From JAFGOM01 sp964605795 (lineage in GTDB: Archaea; Halobacteriota; Methanomicrobia; Methanomicrobiales; Methanospirillaceae): DNA of 64,000 nt. The notes beneath the pieces are model-generated. The model made no database searches. It saw only the letters and a list, made by a program, of their open reading frames with translations, and was not told the DNA's origin. Below, piece after piece: positions 44,820-54,267 of this stretch (positions are counted from its first letter, which is position 1; every line of letters starts with the position of its first letter). Location: NCBI GenBank assembly GCA_964605795.1, contig CAZSDZ010000005.1, forward strand, positions 26,477-90,476. Direction: 5' to 3'. The position numbers were made by a program, and so were the translations under genes.

Positions 44820-45170
44820 GCTCTTTCCTTCTTTTCGTGGTGGGGAGCGATCCCATGTATCTCATCACGAAATAATTGGGTTTGATAAGCGCCGATAACC
44901 AGATTAACCGGTAAACGGATAGTATGCTCTCCTGCTATTTATATACAATGTCAAATCCGATATTATTATAAAAAATTCTCACTATAAAATATTGATTGGA
45001 TAGGCACCCAAGGGTTCCCGGATTGGTTATCGGATTAGATCACCCAAACTCAATCATCTCCTCTTTTTAGAATACCTCAACGTTTATCATCAGGCAGTGT
45101 ATATGGATAGAATAGAGGATCGTGTACCATCAATTTTTTAAAAACCGCAACAGGAGCATGGAGAGATAAA
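44820..45170. other. 351-base divergent intergenic region
   Basis: Between the second sensor kinase (minus) and a secreted-protein gene (plus). It is AT-rich with several TATA-like stretches: TATATAAATAG on the minus strand near 44936-44946 for the kinase, and TATTATAAAA near 44972-44981 and ACTATAAAATA near 44989-44999 on the plus strand. No gene seen. Confidence 0.4.
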
Positions 45171-45728
45171 ATGGTAAAAATAATTAGGATTACTTTGTTT
45201 TTCTGCCTGATTTGTTGTTTAATCGGACCAACTTGTGGTACCATGACAGAATCGGGATCTCTTGAGAATGGAGACAGGAGTGCTTTTATCAATGCTCAAT
45301 CACCAGAGGAGGAATTCTATAAGATTATCTTTGATGCTGAGGAGAAGATAAAGGAAGCCCACGAAAACCTGAAAGAAGTATCCATGGGAAAGAACTGGGA
45401 TGCAATCGCACAAGCCGAAAAGGATATTTCAGATCGATTGTCTTTCCAGGCATACCAGATATCAAAACTGAATCTCCCGGAAGCATACAAACCTATGGCA
45501 ACCTCATACCGACAATCACTGCTCTCTCTTTCAGAGATGTTTAGTACCGCGTACCAGCATAATCTCGGTAACGGGGACTATAAAACCATAAAAAGTCGCC
45601 TTAAAGAGGCAGAATCCAGATCAAATGTAGATTATGCCACGTTTCTGAGTGAGTTATCCCAGATTGATCCAGATCAGTACAACGAATTTATCAGTACATT
45701 CAATCCGAAGACCTTTAGAATGGGTTGA
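45171..45728 (+). CDS. Secreted helical protein of unknown function
   Basis: 185 residues with a clear signal peptide (IIRITLFFCLICCLIGPTCGTM, about 3-25) followed by a wholly helical, highly charged body (EEEFYKIIFDAEEKIKEAHENLKEVSMGKNWDAIAQAEKDISDRLSFQAYQISKLNLPEAYKPMATSYRQSLLSLSEMF) that may form a helical bundle; no membrane anchor at the C-terminus and no Cys in the mature part. No family recognised. The plan resembles small periplasmic helical proteins of other methanogens. ATG 45171 is preceded by a GGAGAG six bases upstream. Confidence 0.65.
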   Translation: MVKIIRITLFFCLICCLIGPTCGTMTESGSLENGDRSAFINAQSPEEEFYKIIFDAEEKIKEAHENLKEVSMGKNWDAIAQAEKDISDRLSFQAYQISKLNLPEAYKPMATSYRQSLLSLSEMFSTAYQHNLGNGDYKTIKSRLKEAESRSNVDYATFLSELSQIDPDQYNEFISTFNPKTFRMG

Positions 45729-45827
45729 TTCTAATACCTTACAATCAATGATTCTTTTTGGAAAATCAATTTTTTAAGAGTTTATTATCAGAGATGAGGG
45801 AGATTATGGTCTTTCTTCCTTAACTCA

Positions 45828-47966
45828 TCATTGACCATGACATGCACTTCTCGCAACCGCAGGCGGGGCGCTTCTGACAATCTCTGATAATTTTAGTCCA
45901 GACCAGGAATCATCAGTAAAAGAAACCGGACGCTCCCATGATCCCGAAAGGTCAGGTACGCTGATATCCATTTGTGGCAGTTCACCGAGGGGGAGCTCAT
46001 CTACCGGATTCAGAGATGAAAGGGGAGTCAGATCTCCTCTCACGCTCATGCTTTGACTGTTCCCTGTACTATCTTTAGCAACAATCAGCACCGATCTCTC
46101 TCCTGCAGGAAGGCTATTCTCAATTATCTCTACCGGACCAGTCACCGGTACTGTTGAGATCGGGAGTAGAGCAGGGGAGATTCCATCCGGATTTCCTGAT
46201 ATCGTGGCTTCATCAGTACTGATCGCGTACGTAGTAACGATATCTCCCGGTTGTATCTGTACCGGTTCCCTGACAAAGAGAATTCCGAAACGGGGATCAC
46301 TTAAGCTTCCCCTGCTCTCAAACGGAAGGAGGGAATATGTCAGACTCTCACCGATTGCTTCTGAATTTTTCTCTACATCAATATATGCGGTGATTATTTT
46401 TTCACCCCGCTGTATCGAGATGACTCCGTGATAAAACTCTGTCTCATCGAGTCCGTTATCCATTGATGTCGTCCAGAAGAAACCGGTTTTTCCTGATTTT
46501 TTGTCTCTGATTGCAAACACGCTTCCGGCAGGCTGGTCCAAATCGAGATAACCGGTATCATTCACAACCGCATTTTTTGTTCTGATTAGTACCGGGGGAG
46601 ATCCGGATTCCTCAGGGATCCAGAGGGTGGAGATCTTTGTATCAATCGCATCACGATTATCGATAACACGGTATCTGCCATCCTCTGCCTGATCTATCAC
46701 CGGGCTCTCGATATCTTCGCCGATGTAGGCGGTGTAGGTATTAAGGAAGAGATCCCATTCATCTGATAAAAATACTTCATCGGGAAGGCGGGGAAGGAGA
46801 TCCGTCCCTATCTTTCTCGGGGAGATAATCGAGATCCCATTTGACCCGGGCCGTGACCCATCCTCTCGTGCGTATACAACACATTCATCCAGATTCTGCT
46901 CAAGATCCCGGATCCCGGGACCTGCTGCGTTTACATTCTTCTGTAAGTTACGGACGAGATCCGGGAGATCAATCGTTGTTTCAACATCCTCTACCGGATG
47001 GTACCCAAACCGTTGGGAATCGAATACTGATGAGCTGATACCACCGGATTGGGGGCCTGGGATAAGAGGGATCAGTTCGGATGCACATGCTCCGAGGGTT
47101 GTGATAACAGCATCTATCTTTGAGAGATCAAGTAATGAGAGGGTTTTTTTCATGCTCTCATGCTCAGCAGGTTCCATGTAGGAATCGATGATTGTCGAAC
47201 CGAGATCAGGAATGGAAATCCCGGGATTGCTCGCAACGGTACTGATAAGCGGATTGTAATCCCATCCATGACCTGGTTCTACCTCTTCAGAGATGAGAAG
47301 ATAATCAGCACTATCTCGGACTGCAGACGCTACCTCAAGACTGCCCATCAGACAGGCATCCATCCCAATCAGGTCATAATCGGTTCGTGAGGTCATCAGT
47401 CCCTGCCTGAGCTCTTTGAGTGTCAGGGGATCAAGGTCAAAATTCTCATCAAAACATACACCATAATACGAACCTCCATGGTTCCACAGAATCAGAACCT
47501 TCCTGCTATCTGGGTAGTTATCCCTAATATATTTAAGAAAGGTCAGGAATGCCTCTTCTGATCCCATGTTCATCCCCGGGTTTGATTGCTCTGCTCTCCC
47601 CTCATTGCCGATGACATTATCCTGCATATCGGTAATAAGATCCTCTATCGTAGCGATGGTCATCCCCTTCCATCCCTCTTTGTCGGAACCGCCGTAAGCA
47701 ACAACGAGATCGAAGGAACCAGGAGATGCACCCTCATACCCGGCAATCATCTCGATTAAGTCATCGGTCGCAGATCCATATCCACTCTCCATGGTACTCC
47801 CAACCATGTAACATGCAACAACAATATCAGGGCTGGTACTATCTCCTGATGCGCTCCCGGGAAGGAGAAGGAATAAAAGACAAAAGAGAAGAATGAGACC
47901 TGATCGCTTGAACTGTGATCCCCCTGCGGGGATGATAGTCCTTGCAGAGCATAAATCCATCTTCAT
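45828..47966 (-). CDS. Secreted clostripain-like (C11) cysteine protease, second copy
   Basis: 712 residues; paralogue of the protein at 16277. A 20-residue start precedes the signal helix (SGLILLFCLLFLLLPGSASG, about 22-41). Catalytic His163 sits in ILWNHGGSYYGVCFDENF (the canonical NHGG context, unlike the first copy) and Cys205 in LIGMDACLMGSLEVA; the surrounding blocks MVGSTMESGYGSATDDLIEM and VVAYGGSDKEGW match the first copy. About 430-690 is a beta-rich accessory region. The C-terminus (SWSGLKLSEIVRSAPPAVARSACHGQ) lacks an anchor. It begins four bases into a small doubtful gene (47963-48124). Confidence 0.88.
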   Translation of the reverse strand: MKMDLCSARTIIPAGGSQFKRSGLILLFCLLFLLLPGSASGDSTSPDIVVACYMVGSTMESGYGSATDDLIEMIAGYEGASPGSFDLVVAYGGSDKEGWKGMTIATIEDLITDMQDNVIGNEGRAEQSNPGMNMGSEEAFLTFLKYIRDNYPDSRKVLILWNHGGSYYGVCFDENFDLDPLTLKELRQGLMTSRTDYDLIGMDACLMGSLEVASAVRDSADYLLISEEVEPGHGWDYNPLISTVASNPGISIPDLGSTIIDSYMEPAEHESMKKTLSLLDLSKIDAVITTLGACASELIPLIPGPQSGGISSSVFDSQRFGYHPVEDVETTIDLPDLVRNLQKNVNAAGPGIRDLEQNLDECVVYAREDGSRPGSNGISIISPRKIGTDLLPRLPDEVFLSDEWDLFLNTYTAYIGEDIESPVIDQAEDGRYRVIDNRDAIDTKISTLWIPEESGSPPVLIRTKNAVVNDTGYLDLDQPAGSVFAIRDKKSGKTGFFWTTSMDNGLDETEFYHGVISIQRGEKIITAYIDVEKNSEAIGESLTYSLLPFESRGSLSDPRFGILFVREPVQIQPGDIVTTYAISTDEATISGNPDGISPALLPISTVPVTGPVEIIENSLPAGERSVLIVAKDSTGNSQSMSVRGDLTPLSSLNPVDELPLGELPQMDISVPDLSGSWERPVSFTDDSWSGLKLSEIVRSAPPAVARSACHGQ

Positions 47967-48124
47967 AATTGTACTCCCGTTTCTGGAATGGTGTGATACC
48001 GGGTAATATAATGCTCTGTCCCACTGACTTTTTTTTGGATAACTAAGGGAGAAATTACTTTATTTTTATTCCGAATTGATAAATCATGAATAAACCTGTT
48101 TTTTTTGTTCTTTTTAGCAACCAT
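47963..48124 (-). CDS. Possible small basic protein translationally coupled to the C11 protease
   Basis: 53 codons (MVAKKNKKNRFIHDLSIRNK...), strongly basic, no family. The stop TGA overlaps the protease ATG as ATGA and an AAGGGAAAGGGATTGAG stretch precedes its ATG. A minus-strand TATA candidate ATTAAATATAAG lies at 48294-48305. The overlap argues for a real coupled gene; its AT-rich composition and lack of any recognisable motif argue against. Confidence 0.3.
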   Translation of the reverse strand: MVAKKNKKNRFIHDLSIRNKNKVISPLVIQKKVSGTEHYITRYHTIPETGVQL

Positions 48125-48467
48125 CTCAATCCCTTTCCCTTGATGTAAAAAGATGTATGTCCGAACTTGCGTATGAAGAGTGATCATCACGCTATTAGTT
48201 AAACCCTCCTTTGGTGTTCTGCACAAGATGTATTTAGAGAGAAACGATCGGGAAAAGCAATAAGAAAAGCGGTAACAGGATTTCTTTTTAATTCTTATAT
48301 TTAATACTATTGTAAATGGGAATTCAATCGAGACTTCTTTTTGTGCTGATCAATGAATGTTTCACAGACTGATGATCTACATCATTAATGTGCCCATCCC
48401 CTTGTTAACTGGGTGGATAAACCATTCTGACAAGCAGAATAAAGGAGAAATTCTCCATTAATAGGAC
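48125..48467. other. Gene-free region downstream of the cdh operon
   Basis: 343 AT-rich bases. Apart from the TATA candidate at 48294-48305 for the protease I see no gene; a T-rich stretch near 48280-48287 could end the plus-strand reading, and on the minus strand the region after 48468 holds no obvious terminator hairpin. Confidence 0.35.
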
Positions 48468-50336
48468 TTATCTGTTCCTCTTCTCCCGTACCCGCTCATA
48501 ATATGCAGGAAAGAGTTCCTCTTTCCCGGGAATTCGTAATGCTGCCCAGTATTCATCAATAAACTCAGTATCAATTAACAGATCGATGTATCCCATCATG
48601 GCAGCAATCTTCTCTGCATCTGACCGCGAACCAAACGAGAGGAGTGCTGCATATGCACCGGCAAGAGACCCGTTTCCTATCGTGTGAACCTCTGTTGCCG
48701 GCAGTTCAGGGAGAAGACCAAAGGATATCAACTGATCAATCGATGAGAATATACCGAATGCCCCTGCCAGATACAGGTGCCTGATATCAGCCGTTCTGAC
48801 CCGGTACTTGTTACAGAGAACACTGATTGCACCAAGAATGGCTGCCTTCGTATCCATCAGGTATGCCATATCCCCGTGAGTAATACAGATGTCACGATCT
48901 GTTGCGGTATTATCCCGGGAAACAAGAAGAAATTCGAGTCCATCCCCGCCTTCCCGGACACCCGGGGCACCGGATACCAGCTTCCCTGAAAAATCAAGTA
49001 TCCCTGCGGCAGCCATGGCAGCAGCAGCATCAATAACCCCTGACCCGCAGATACCGGCAGGCTTTCCACCACCAATAACCGTGTATGATATCTCCCCTGT
49101 CTTTGAATCTATCCTGACATGATCGATTGCTTTCTTCATGCCCCGCATTCCTGATGAGAGACCGCTTCCCTCAAATGCAGGTCCGCTTGCACAGGAGGTG
49201 GAGACAAGCCAGGAACCATTACCAAGGATGATCTCCCCGTTTGTGCCCAGATCAATGAGGAGTGATATCTCTTCTGTACGGGTCAGACCTGATGCAAGAA
49301 TATCGCCAACCGCATCACCACCGACAAACCGGCTGACAGCCGGGAGACACCAGACATACGCACGGGGATGTGCTTGTATCCCGGAAATCCCTGCCGTGAG
49401 AACGATTGGTTTTCTGTTGATCAGGGTATCGGTATACTCAAGGGGGCCGGGATCATATCCTGCAAGAAGATAACACATCACCGTGTTTCCACCAACACAG
49501 ACATCATACACCTCGGTCGACCTGACATTGCCCGTGGCAAGAAGGGAGGATATCACCTCGTTGATGCTCTCAACCGCTGCAGACTGTAATTCTATAAGAC
49601 CGTTCTCTTTTTTTCCATGGGCAATCCTGCTGATAAGTTCCTCACCATAGGTTATCTGCCGGTTCAATGCTGATGCGGTCGCTATCATCTCACCGGTAGT
49701 AAGGTCTGCGAGGATCCCTGCAACCGTGGTTGTCCCGAGATCGAGTGCAATACCATAATACCGGCCGGCACTTCCGTCATGAACCGCGATAACCTCTGTC
49801 TCTCCTGCCGATGAAGTCATGACCGCGGTCAGCCTGCCAGTATGGGCAAGAATATCAGGCAGGAGATCCGGATGAATCGCAGGGCGTGTTCCGATATCTC
49901 CCCTACACCGGATAGAGGGGCCAAATACGCCCCCGTTCCCTGCGCTTATCACCTCAAGTTCACAACTCGATACTAACGGAGAACAACCTGAATTCAGCCA
50001 TTCACCTGTGATGAGAATCTGGGGATTTTCTATCCTGCTCTCGACCGGTATGGTTATCTCTGCATCAGAATGCACCCTTGTCCCACAGGCAAGACGATAC
50101 CCCTTGTCCCGTTCTTCTGCGGGAAGAGAGACCGCATGGTCCCTGAAATCCTCGGTACACTCGCCGGAATTAAGAATTATCCGGCATTTCCCACACAACC
50201 CTTTCCCGCCACAGACCGCACTGAACCGGATACCGGCCCTGCCTATTGCATCAAGAATAAGGGTTCCTGCAGGTACGGTTACCATCTTCTCAAGCGGGTG
50301 AAAAAGGATGGTTACCGGCTGTTCAGTCTTCATCAT
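48468..50336 (-). CDS. RACo-like corrinoid-protein reductive activator (2Fe-2S domain plus ASKHA ATPase)
   Basis: 622 residues. Residues about 8-95 form a plant-type [2Fe-2S] ferredoxin with the C-x5-C-x2-C...C pattern (VCGGKGLCGKC, then YRLACG). After a linker comes the ASKHA ATPase part: YGIALDLGTTTVAGIL (phosphate loop near 195), GGNTVMCYLL, LLIDLGTNGEIIL, CASGPAFEGSG and GICGSGVIDAAAAM. This layout is that of RACo, which in bacteria uses ATP to drive the Co(II) to Co(I) reduction of the corrinoid iron-sulfur protein. It begins 14 bases inside the end of cdhE, so it is the last gene of the cdh operon, and its substrate should be the CdhD/CdhE corrinoid protein. I infer repair of oxidatively inactivated corrinoid. 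Confidence 0.85.
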   Translation of the reverse strand: MMKTEQPVTILFHPLEKMVTVPAGTLILDAIGRAGIRFSAVCGGKGLCGKCRIILNSGECTEDFRDHAVSLPAEERDKGYRLACGTRVHSDAEITIPVESRIENPQILITGEWLNSGCSPLVSSCELEVISAGNGGVFGPSIRCRGDIGTRPAIHPDLLPDILAHTGRLTAVMTSSAGETEVIAVHDGSAGRYYGIALDLGTTTVAGILADLTTGEMIATASALNRQITYGEELISRIAHGKKENGLIELQSAAVESINEVISSLLATGNVRSTEVYDVCVGGNTVMCYLLAGYDPGPLEYTDTLINRKPIVLTAGISGIQAHPRAYVWCLPAVSRFVGGDAVGDILASGLTRTEEISLLIDLGTNGEIILGNGSWLVSTSCASGPAFEGSGLSSGMRGMKKAIDHVRIDSKTGEISYTVIGGGKPAGICGSGVIDAAAAMAAAGILDFSGKLVSGAPGVREGGDGLEFLLVSRDNTATDRDICITHGDMAYLMDTKAAILGAISVLCNKYRVRTADIRHLYLAGAFGIFSSIDQLISFGLLPELPATEVHTIGNGSLAGAYAALLSFGSRSDAEKIAAMMGYIDLLIDTEFIDEYWAALRIPGKEELFPAYYERVREKRNR

Positions 50337-51765
50337 TCCCGGGCGGCCAGTGCTCCATTATCATCTTCCCGATCCCTGATGAATCACGCGGGCCGACAAG
50401 AACCTGCCAACCGCTCGCATCCTCGGTCTCACCTGATAGTCGTGCAGCAAGACCGGGAATGATGAGATACCGGTGACTGACCCGTTCTTCTATCCCTGAC
50501 CCTCGTACTGCCTCTGTGATCCTGTCTGCAGTCAGGTACCTTCCGGCAACTGCTGATTCAACCGAGAGGCCGGATGTATCGACAACAATTAAATAACCAT
50601 CAATCCGTGCCGATTTGATGTCTGACTCAACGGTAAAAAAGGTCAGCGCATAATTTGAAGTGATAAAAACCGGTGAATCCGGCCCTGGATCTCCAAAGAC
50701 CCGGAGACCGGGATCGACCGAGACCGGTCTTCTTGGATCGGTATAGATTCCAAATCGCCAGATAAGCTCGAGCAGCAGCACCCAGCCCTCGATACTATGC
50801 ATGATTAGGAGATCTGCATACCGGGTAAGGAGCATCGCTGCCAGGCAGGCCTCGTTCCACCGGTTGATATCAGGTGAGAGTTCAATCCCGGTCCATACCG
50901 AGATCGGGGTCCCGAGGATGGGAAATCCAAAGACCTGGTCCATATCCTTACAGGCACTTCGCCTGATGGCAGAGAAATGGTAAATCGTTTCCTGCAGGCC
51001 GGTGCCGGGGAAGGTTCCCGGGTCAAGCACGATATCCCCGATACCGTACTCAAGGCATGTCCGTGCAAGGGATCGTAACAGAACAGGATCGCCGGGTGCA
51101 GACACGACAAGGGGACATGAAAAAGAGAGGGCCAGGTCTGCCATCTCTTTCCAGTTCTGGCTGTCAGCTGATGCAATCAGTGGTCGCAACCCTGACGCAG
51201 CAGAGAGTCCCTCTGCCATCACAACCGGATCCGGGGAACAGAGGATGAGAGGAAGATGAGAGATCCGGGTTATCGTTCGTATCGCATCAGCAAACCGTAC
51301 AGGGTCACCAGATACCGATCTGACTGCTATTGCATCAAGAGTAAGTTCCCTCCCGATGTAGGTGTAGGTAAACCCGGATATTTTTCTGACCCTATCTTCT
51401 ATCTCTGCAGGAGGAGAATCATCGCCGATATCAACCGCGATAACGGTCGGGCACTGGTAGGTAAACTCGTGACGGTATAACACGTGCTCCCCCCCGATGC
51501 GTGCCTCGTGTCCCGGGGGGCCAAAGATAACTTTCCTGACCGGAGGAGCGAGAAGTTCTGATAATTTCCCGTACCTCTCTGCGTACAAAGGATCGTGGAC
51601 CGGCGGACAGGCATCAAGAGTGGTCTCTCCGTTGACAACCCGGGTTGCAAAGGCCATGCAGTTAGGATCCCCGCATTCCGTGCAGTTTGTACCGGGAAGC
51701 AGGGCATAGACATCGATAGGACTGATCTCTTTGATGGTCTTTTTTCTCTCTGGTTTCCCGTCCAT
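50323..51765 (-). CDS. cdhE: Acetyl-CoA decarbonylase/synthase gamma subunit (corrinoid iron-sulfur protein large subunit)
   Basis: 480 residues from ATG 51765. The N-terminal [4Fe-4S] domain has the four-Cys motif PGTNCTECGDPNCMAFATRVVNGETTLDACPPV; a TIM-barrel (about 100-320) and a C-terminal corrinoid-binding region follow (VFITSNYALTFFTVESDI...). With CdhD it passes the methyl group from tetrahydrosarcinapterin/methanopterin to the A-cluster of CdhC. I choose ATG 51765, one base after the cdhD stop and preceded by GGAGGGCGAGG, over an in-frame ATG 33 bases upstream inside cdhD. Confidence 0.93.
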   Translation of the reverse strand: MDGKPERKKTIKEISPIDVYALLPGTNCTECGDPNCMAFATRVVNGETTLDACPPVHDPLYAERYGKLSELLAPPVRKVIFGPPGHEARIGGEHVLYRHEFTYQCPTVIAVDIGDDSPPAEIEDRVRKISGFTYTYIGRELTLDAIAVRSVSGDPVRFADAIRTITRISHLPLILCSPDPVVMAEGLSAASGLRPLIASADSQNWKEMADLALSFSCPLVVSAPGDPVLLRSLARTCLEYGIGDIVLDPGTFPGTGLQETIYHFSAIRRSACKDMDQVFGFPILGTPISVWTGIELSPDINRWNEACLAAMLLTRYADLLIMHSIEGWVLLLELIWRFGIYTDPRRPVSVDPGLRVFGDPGPDSPVFITSNYALTFFTVESDIKSARIDGYLIVVDTSGLSVESAVAGRYLTADRITEAVRGSGIEERVSHRYLIIPGLAARLSGETEDASGWQVLVGPRDSSGIGKMIMEHWPPGNDED

Positions 51766-51766
51766 A

Positions 51767-52873
51767 TCAGATCCTCGCCCTCCTCCAGTCTGCCCCATCG
51801 GTCATGACCGGTTTTTCTGCACTCTCCTGTAACATCCAGCCCGATATCTCCCGCATTGTTGAGATTGCAAACGGATGCATCATCAGAAACAGATCAATAC
51901 CTGCCAGTGAGAGGATGGCTGCCGTTACCGACTCAAAGAGCGGACCCCGTATCTCTGGTCTGCCAAAACCCGGACCAAGATCCATCCAGGCCTCCCGGGC
52001 AGACCATGCATTGGTACAGGCAGAGATGGTCGGATGCCTGAGTTCATCATCCCCCATGATTGCTGCCATCCGAGCCCGTTCATGGATAGAGAACGAGTAC
52101 TCAAGTCCGTACCCGGGAGCAACCGTGGTAAGATCCATGAGGATGCGGTCAGCAGGGAAGAACTGATACAACCGGCGGTTGAGTTCCTTGGCACTGTTCA
52201 GATCAAGACCGGTGAACGCAAGCAGGCAGTGCCCGTATGTATCTGCAGCCTTTGCGACCGGTTCCAGAGTCTTTTGGTCAGCCATATCGGTGGTGACCGA
52301 GTTTAAGACCAGCCGTTCACCTTCAGCCATAGCTGCTATCTCGATAAAGGTCTCGGCATCCTTCTTTGGATCCCCGCAGCCGCCGATTATGAGGGGGACG
52401 GATACTGCCTGCAGAACCTCTTCTACCGTCTTTGACGCTTCCTTTGCCGATGCATCTCCTAAAAGACGATCGGTCGAGAGAAGATGGACGGTAACCATAT
52501 CAGCACCGTTCTGTACATTTAACTCTGCCCAGGCTGCCGGATCNNNNNNNNNNNNNNNNNNNNNNNNNNNNNNNNNNNNNNNNNNNNNNNNNNNNNNNNN
52601 NNNNNNNNNNNNNNNNNNNNNNNNNNNNNNNNNNNNNNNNNNNGATTCAGGAATGAGTGAAGTGGGTTTTTCCTTTAATGGAACCTGCGGTTCTGATTCT
52701 GCAGGGTGCTGCATGAATCCTGCCGGGTATCCTCCAATAGGAAGGAAGAGCTCCAGTTCTTCAACGGCAAGTTCCACCCGCTCCAGTTCAATCCGTTTCC
52801 CGGAGAGGAGAGAAAGGAGTTCCGGTCCGAGGCTTCCAAGGAGTCGTGATAGTTCATTCCCGGGATCAGTCAT
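51767..52873 (-). CDS. cdhD: Acetyl-CoA decarbonylase/synthase delta subunit, interrupted by a sequencing gap
   Basis: Small subunit of the corrinoid iron-sulfur protein. The N-terminal 75 codons and the C-terminal 255 codons are on either side of 100 Ns. After the gap: ADMVTVHLLSTDRLL, PLIIGGCGDPKKD, DRILMDLTTVAPGYGLEYSFSIHERARMAAIMGD, PTISACTNAWSAREAW and FESVTAAILSLAGIDLFLMMHP, all typical of CdhD's barrel. As shown it would be 368 residues, some 60-70 short of the family, so the true gap probably exceeds 100 bases (inference). The start ATG overlaps the cdhC stop as ATGA. The gene is presumably intact in the organism. Confidence 0.9.
   Translation of the reverse strand: MTDPGNELSRLLGSLGPELLSLLSGKRIELERVELAVEELELFLPIGGYPAGFMQHPAESEPQVPLKEKPTSLIPEXXXXXXXXXXXXXXXXXXXXXXXXXXXXXXXXXXDPAAWAELNVQNGADMVTVHLLSTDRLLGDASAKEASKTVEEVLQAVSVPLIIGGCGDPKKDAETFIEIAAMAEGERLVLNSVTTDMADQKTLEPVAKAADTYGHCLLAFTGLDLNSAKELNRRLYQFFPADRILMDLTTVAPGYGLEYSFSIHERARMAAIMGDDELRHPTISACTNAWSAREAWMDLGPGFGRPEIRGPLFESVTAAILSLAGIDLFLMMHPFAISTMREISGWMLQESAEKPVMTDGADWRRARI
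52544..52643. other. 100-N assembly gap
   Basis: A run of exactly 100 N inside cdhD, the conventional length for a scaffold join of unknown size. The missing part corresponds to the segment preceding DPAAWAELNVQNGADMV. Confidence 1.
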
Positions 52874-54267
52874 GGTTTACCTCCTGCCGTTTCTTTTTCA
52901 TCATTGGGAACGATAATAACCTTCTCTGCATAGATAGTCGCATTTTTGAGGATTATCCTGATCCCCCCTGCCATGAGCGGGATCTCTCCTGCTGAGAAAA
53001 CCGGTTTTCCTGCTGCCGGTGGAAACGTTTTTTGTTCTGGTTCCGGTTTTTTTAGGTTAAATATACCGGCAAGAGGATGATTGTGTGTGATAAGGAACTC
53101 CTGCAATGATGTAATATCAGTTACATCGTCTTCTGTTGCTATCTGGGAGAGGCGTTCTTTTTGGATGAAGTCTTTGAGCAGTTCTTTTATCTCTTTTGGC
53201 ATCCAGGCGATGACATCCCAGCCGCCGTCAGCCTGTAAAAACCGGGAGGATCGCATGTACTCAAGAGAGAGACCATGGAATCCTTCAACCTGTCTGCCTC
53301 CCGAGGTGGAATCAGCCAGGGTTGAGAAGGGAAGACCGTTTATGGTCGGTCCCGGGAACCGGCGATGAACAATTCCAAATCCCTTTACTTCCGGGATGTA
53401 GAATGCGATAGCCTCAAAGCATCCGCATGAGGTATGGGGGTATCCGAATGCTGAGTACAGGTAGATCCGTTCCACCTCGCCCATTGACCGCTTTTTTGCA
53501 TGCTCGTTCACTCCGGTGTACTCACCACGAACCGGATCGATACAGTCATTTTTTGCGATAGGAAAGATGGGCCCTTCGGGATCCATCCGTGCCGCAGCCC
53601 TGCCATCAAACCAGGATATGGCACCACAGTTGGCATAGCGTTGTGGGGTGATGACACAGATATGAGACGGGGCAAACGACTGGCAGAGGGCACATCCGTA
53701 AAAGGTATCTACATCATCATCAGATAGCCCCCGGGCCCGTGCATCACGGGCCTCGTACTTCTTTAGTGCCATCTGGTGAAGGGATGAGAACTCATCACCA
53801 CCGGTATAAAAGGTTATCTGAATCTTCTCTAAGATTGCAAGTTCAGAGCGGAACAGGCGTAAAAGGACGTTTCCGATGATGGTAAACGATGAAAGACCCT
53901 TCTTGTACGCCCGCTTACTGACCCGGATCCAGATATCATACCGCTGATTGAGGTGCATCACGCCAGAGATATAATTCATGTACTCATGAACCCGGCGTTC
54001 CAGCACTCCCTCGATATCCTCTTCTAGGTTTTTGCCTGATACCTCGATGATTATCCCAAACCTGGTTCTGGTCCCCTCGGGCAGTTCATGGATATCAGGT
54101 CCGACAATCCGGATCGCGTTATCCTCTATCTCATCGGATGGGCAGACCAGCACCAGTTCAAACTTCTCGTCAACCTTCGGGCCTCCCAGTTCCACCTGGA
54201 GATCTTCTTTTCTTATTCGCTCTCCCTCAAAGACGAGCCCGACTTCTACCGGAATGTCTTCAAACAT
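52870..54267 (-). CDS. cdhC: Acetyl-CoA decarbonylase/synthase beta subunit (A-cluster)
   Basis: 465 residues. Assembles or cleaves acetyl-CoA at the Ni-Ni-[4Fe-4S] A-cluster. The A-cluster cysteines appear as FYGCALCQSFAPSHICVITPQRYANCGAISWFDGRAA and, 80 residues on, the CGC motif in HTSCGCFEAIAFYIPEVKGFGIVHR. As in other archaeal beta subunits, the large N-terminal CODH-binding domain of bacterial ACS is absent. The C-terminal tail (about 400-465) is variable. I start at ATG 54267 (MFEDIPVEVGLV) because GGAGAGGTG lies just before it; the upstream in-frame ATG 36 bases away is inside cdhB. Confidence 0.95.
   Translation of the reverse strand: MFEDIPVEVGLVFEGERIRKEDLQVELGGPKVDEKFELVLVCPSDEIEDNAIRIVGPDIHELPEGTRTRFGIIIEVSGKNLEEDIEGVLERRVHEYMNYISGVMHLNQRYDIWIRVSKRAYKKGLSSFTIIGNVLLRLFRSELAILEKIQITFYTGGDEFSSLHQMALKKYEARDARARGLSDDDVDTFYGCALCQSFAPSHICVITPQRYANCGAISWFDGRAAARMDPEGPIFPIAKNDCIDPVRGEYTGVNEHAKKRSMGEVERIYLYSAFGYPHTSCGCFEAIAFYIPEVKGFGIVHRRFPGPTINGLPFSTLADSTSGGRQVEGFHGLSLEYMRSSRFLQADGGWDVIAWMPKEIKELLKDFIQKERLSQIATEDDVTDITSLQEFLITHNHPLAGIFNLKKPEPEQKTFPPAAGKPVFSAGEIPLMAGGIRIILKNATIYAEKVIIVPNDEKETAGGKP

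Noticed and set aside
52179..52916. 245-codon plus-strand frame across the N gap
   Set aside because: Antisense to cdhD and reads through unknown bases; no independent evidence.
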